From contig NZ_CP026101.1 of the NCBI RefSeq assembly GCF_002902945.1, positions 3,596,001 to 3,660,000 of the forward strand: a DNA stretch of 64,000 nt, written 5' to 3'. A program made the position numbers and the translations under genes. The notes below the pieces were generated by a model. It did not search any database and was not told the origin of the DNA. It was given only the letters and a program-made list of their open reading frames with translations. Of the stretch, positions 62,566 through 64,000 are shown piece after piece. The stretch comes from Paraburkholderia caribensis. GTDB lineage: Bacteria; Pseudomonadota; Gammaproteobacteria; Burkholderiales; Burkholderiaceae. Each line of letters opens with the position of its first letter. Position 1 is the first letter of the stretch.

Positions 62566-63783
62566 ATGCCCGCATTCCGTTTCGAAGCGATCGATGCCGC
62601 CGGCAAGGCGCAAAAAGGCGTGCTCGATGCCGACAGCGCGCGCGGCGCGCGCACGCAATTGCGCACGCAAGGTCTCACGCCGCTGGTCGTCGAACCGGCG
62701 GCGACGCGCACGCGCGGCGAGCGCACCCAGCGGCTGTCGTTGGGGCGCAAGCTGTCGCAGCGCGAGCAGGCGATTCTCACGCGACAACTCGCAAGTCTGC
62801 TGATCGCCGGTCTGCCGCTCGACGAAGCACTCTCGGTACTCACCGAACAATCGGAGCGCGATTACATCCGCGAACTGATGGCCGCGATCCGTGCGGAAGT
62901 GCTGGGCGGCCATTCGCTGGCGAACGCGCTGTCGCAGCATCCGAAAGATTTTCCCGAGATCTACCGCGCGCTCGTCGCAGCGGGCGAACATACGGGCAAG
63001 CTCGGACTCGTGCTGTCGCGGCTCGCCGATTACATCGAGCAGCGCAACGCGCTCAAGCAGAAGATCGTGCTCGCGTTCACGTATCCGACCATCGTGACGA
63101 TCATTGCATTCGGCATCGTCACGTTCCTGCTGAGCTATGTCGTGCCGCAGGTCGTCAATGTGTTCGCCAGCACGAAGCAGCAGTTGCCGATCCTCACCGT
63201 GATGATGATGGCGCTCTCCAGCTTCGTGCGGAACTGGTGGTGGGCAATGCTGATCGCGCTGGTGATCGTCGTGTATGTGGTGCGCGCCATACTCGCGCAG
63301 CCGGGCCCGCGTCTCGCGTTCGATCGCTGGACGCTGACGGCGCCCCTCTTCGGCAAGCTCGTGCGCGGCTACAACACGGTGCGCTTCGCGAGCACGCTCG
63401 GCATTCTGACGGCGGCGGGCGTGCCGATTCTGCGCGCGTTGCAGGCCGCGAGCGAAACCCTCAGCAACAAGGCGATGCGCAACAACATCGACGATGCCAT
63501 CGTGCGTGTGCGCGAAGGCACGTCGCTGTCGCGCGCGCTCGGCAACACGAAGACGTTTCCGCCCGTGCTCGTGCACCTGATCCGTTCCGGCGAAGCGACA
63601 GGCGACGTGACGACGATGCTCGACCGTGCGGCCGAAGGCGAAGCGCGCGAACTCGAACGGCGCACGATGTTCCTGACAAGCCTGCTGGAACCGCTGCTGA
63701 TTCTCGCGATGGGCGGCGTGGTGCTGGTGATCGTGCTGGCCGTGATGCTGCCGATCATCGAGTTGAACAACCTGGTGCAGTGA
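62566..63783 (+). CDS. gspF: type II secretion inner membrane platform protein
   Basis: A 405-residue membrane protein with the two repeated cytoplasmic domains of the family (T2SSF), each with the LxxGxPLDEAL-like stretch (LIAGLPLDEALSVL and GVPILRALQAAS), and three hydrophobic segments near residues 170-190, 220-245 and 375-400. It anchors GspE and the pseudopilins. It starts 5 bases after gspE. Confidence 0.95.
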   Translation: MPAFRFEAIDAAGKAQKGVLDADSARGARTQLRTQGLTPLVVEPAATRTRGERTQRLSLGRKLSQREQAILTRQLASLLIAGLPLDEALSVLTEQSERDYIRELMAAIRAEVLGGHSLANALSQHPKDFPEIYRALVAAGEHTGKLGLVLSRLADYIEQRNALKQKIVLAFTYPTIVTIIAFGIVTFLLSYVVPQVVNVFASTKQQLPILTVMMMALSSFVRNWWWAMLIALVIVVYVVRAILAQPGPRLAFDRWTLTAPLFGKLVRGYNTVRFASTLGILTAAGVPILRALQAASETLSNKAMRNNIDDAIVRVREGTSLSRALGNTKTFPPVLVHLIRSGEATGDVTTMLDRAAEGEARELERRTMFLTSLLEPLLILAMGGVVLVIVLAVMLPIIELNNLVQ

Positions 63784-63858
63784 CGGCGCGTCAGCGTCTG
63801 AAAGACTTGCAAGCCGGACCGATGCTTTCAGTTTGCGCCGGCCCGGCGGAGAAGGAAA

Positions 63859-64000
63859 TCAGCGCACGTAGATGGTCGGGCCGGGCGGGTTCGCGGGAAG
63901 GAACACTTCGGAGCGGGAGCCGTTGCGGTCGATGATGATCGAGCGGGCGCGCACTTCGCCGAGTTTGACGCCTTGCATGATGGTGCTGCCCAGCGATACG
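63859..64000 (-). CDS. gspC: type II secretion protein C, C-terminal part (runs off the window)
   Basis: The last 46 codons of a minus-strand gene ending at 63859. They read ...GVKLGEVRARSIIIDRNGSRSEVFLPANPP..., the usual end of the GspC HR domain (RNG followed by a hydrophobic strand and a Pro-rich end). Reversed orientation of gspC after gspF is, from memory, seen in Burkholderia. The rest lies outside the window. Confidence 0.65.
   Translation of the reverse strand, partial: VSLGSTIMQGVKLGEVRARSIIIDRNGSRSEVFLPANPPGPTIYVR

Overview
The window reads as an origin-proximal piece of the main chromosome of a high-GC betaproteobacterium of the Burkholderia / Paraburkholderia group. The evidence is the order mnmG-rsmG-parA-parB next to an atpIBEFHAGDC operon, the sequence of AtpE, PhhA and the two-component pair, a gspD-E-F cluster with gspC reversed, a DUF3717 protein, and strong third-position GC. 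No insertion sequences, prophage, CRISPR array, rRNA or tRNA gene was seen.

Layout. 1-9.4 kb: small membrane protein, YeiH-type anion exporter, priA, hemE, a periplasmic cyclohexadienyl dehydratase homologue (PheC) and an acyl-CoA synthetase. 9.6-17.2 kb: complete F1Fo ATP synthase operon with a strong terminator. 17.5-23.1 kb: an ArsB/SLC13-type permease, parB, parA, rsmG, mnmG, with two perfect 16-bp parS sites (one inside mnmG, one forming the stem of a terminator). 23.2-35 kb: two complete branched-chain-amino-acid-type ABC importers, one with tandem duplicated binding proteins and a fused permease-ATPase. 35.2-39.6 kb: GMC oxidoreductase, mmsA and a divergent LysR regulator. 39.9-42.7 kb: CYTH protein and a phenylalanine hydroxylase locus (Lrp-type regulator, phhA, phhB). 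42.8-49.5 kb: OmpR/TctE-like two-component pair, SET protein, old yellow enzyme, MOSC protein, class I glutamine amidotransferase, MarR regulator. 50.2-58.2 kb: ybdK, a CPA2 antiporter, mnmC, HU, a CobW-type GTPase, a lytic transglycosylase. 58.7-64 kb: type II secretion genes gspD, gspE, gspF and the end of gspC.

The most interesting signal is non-coding. Two gene-free stretches (about 49.8-50.05 kb and 53.2-53.5 kb) hold perfect or near-perfect DnaA boxes. Each also carries a copy of a roughly 34-bp element in inverted orientation, placed exactly 13 bp from a DnaA box. The element starts with ACT/TTC-type trinucleotides resembling a DnaA-trio and continues into an AT-rich near-palindrome. 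Almost all long genes left of this area run leftward and the gsp genes right of it run rightward, and parAB/parS lie about 30 kb away. I infer that this is the chromosomal replication origin, possibly bipartite, lying far from any dnaA gene (none is in the window).

Functionally the window mixes housekeeping (ATP synthesis, replication restart, chromosome segregation, tRNA wobble modification by MnmG and MnmC, heme synthesis) with aromatic and branched-chain amino acid transport and catabolism (PheC, PhhAB, MmsA, two LIV systems) and protein secretion.
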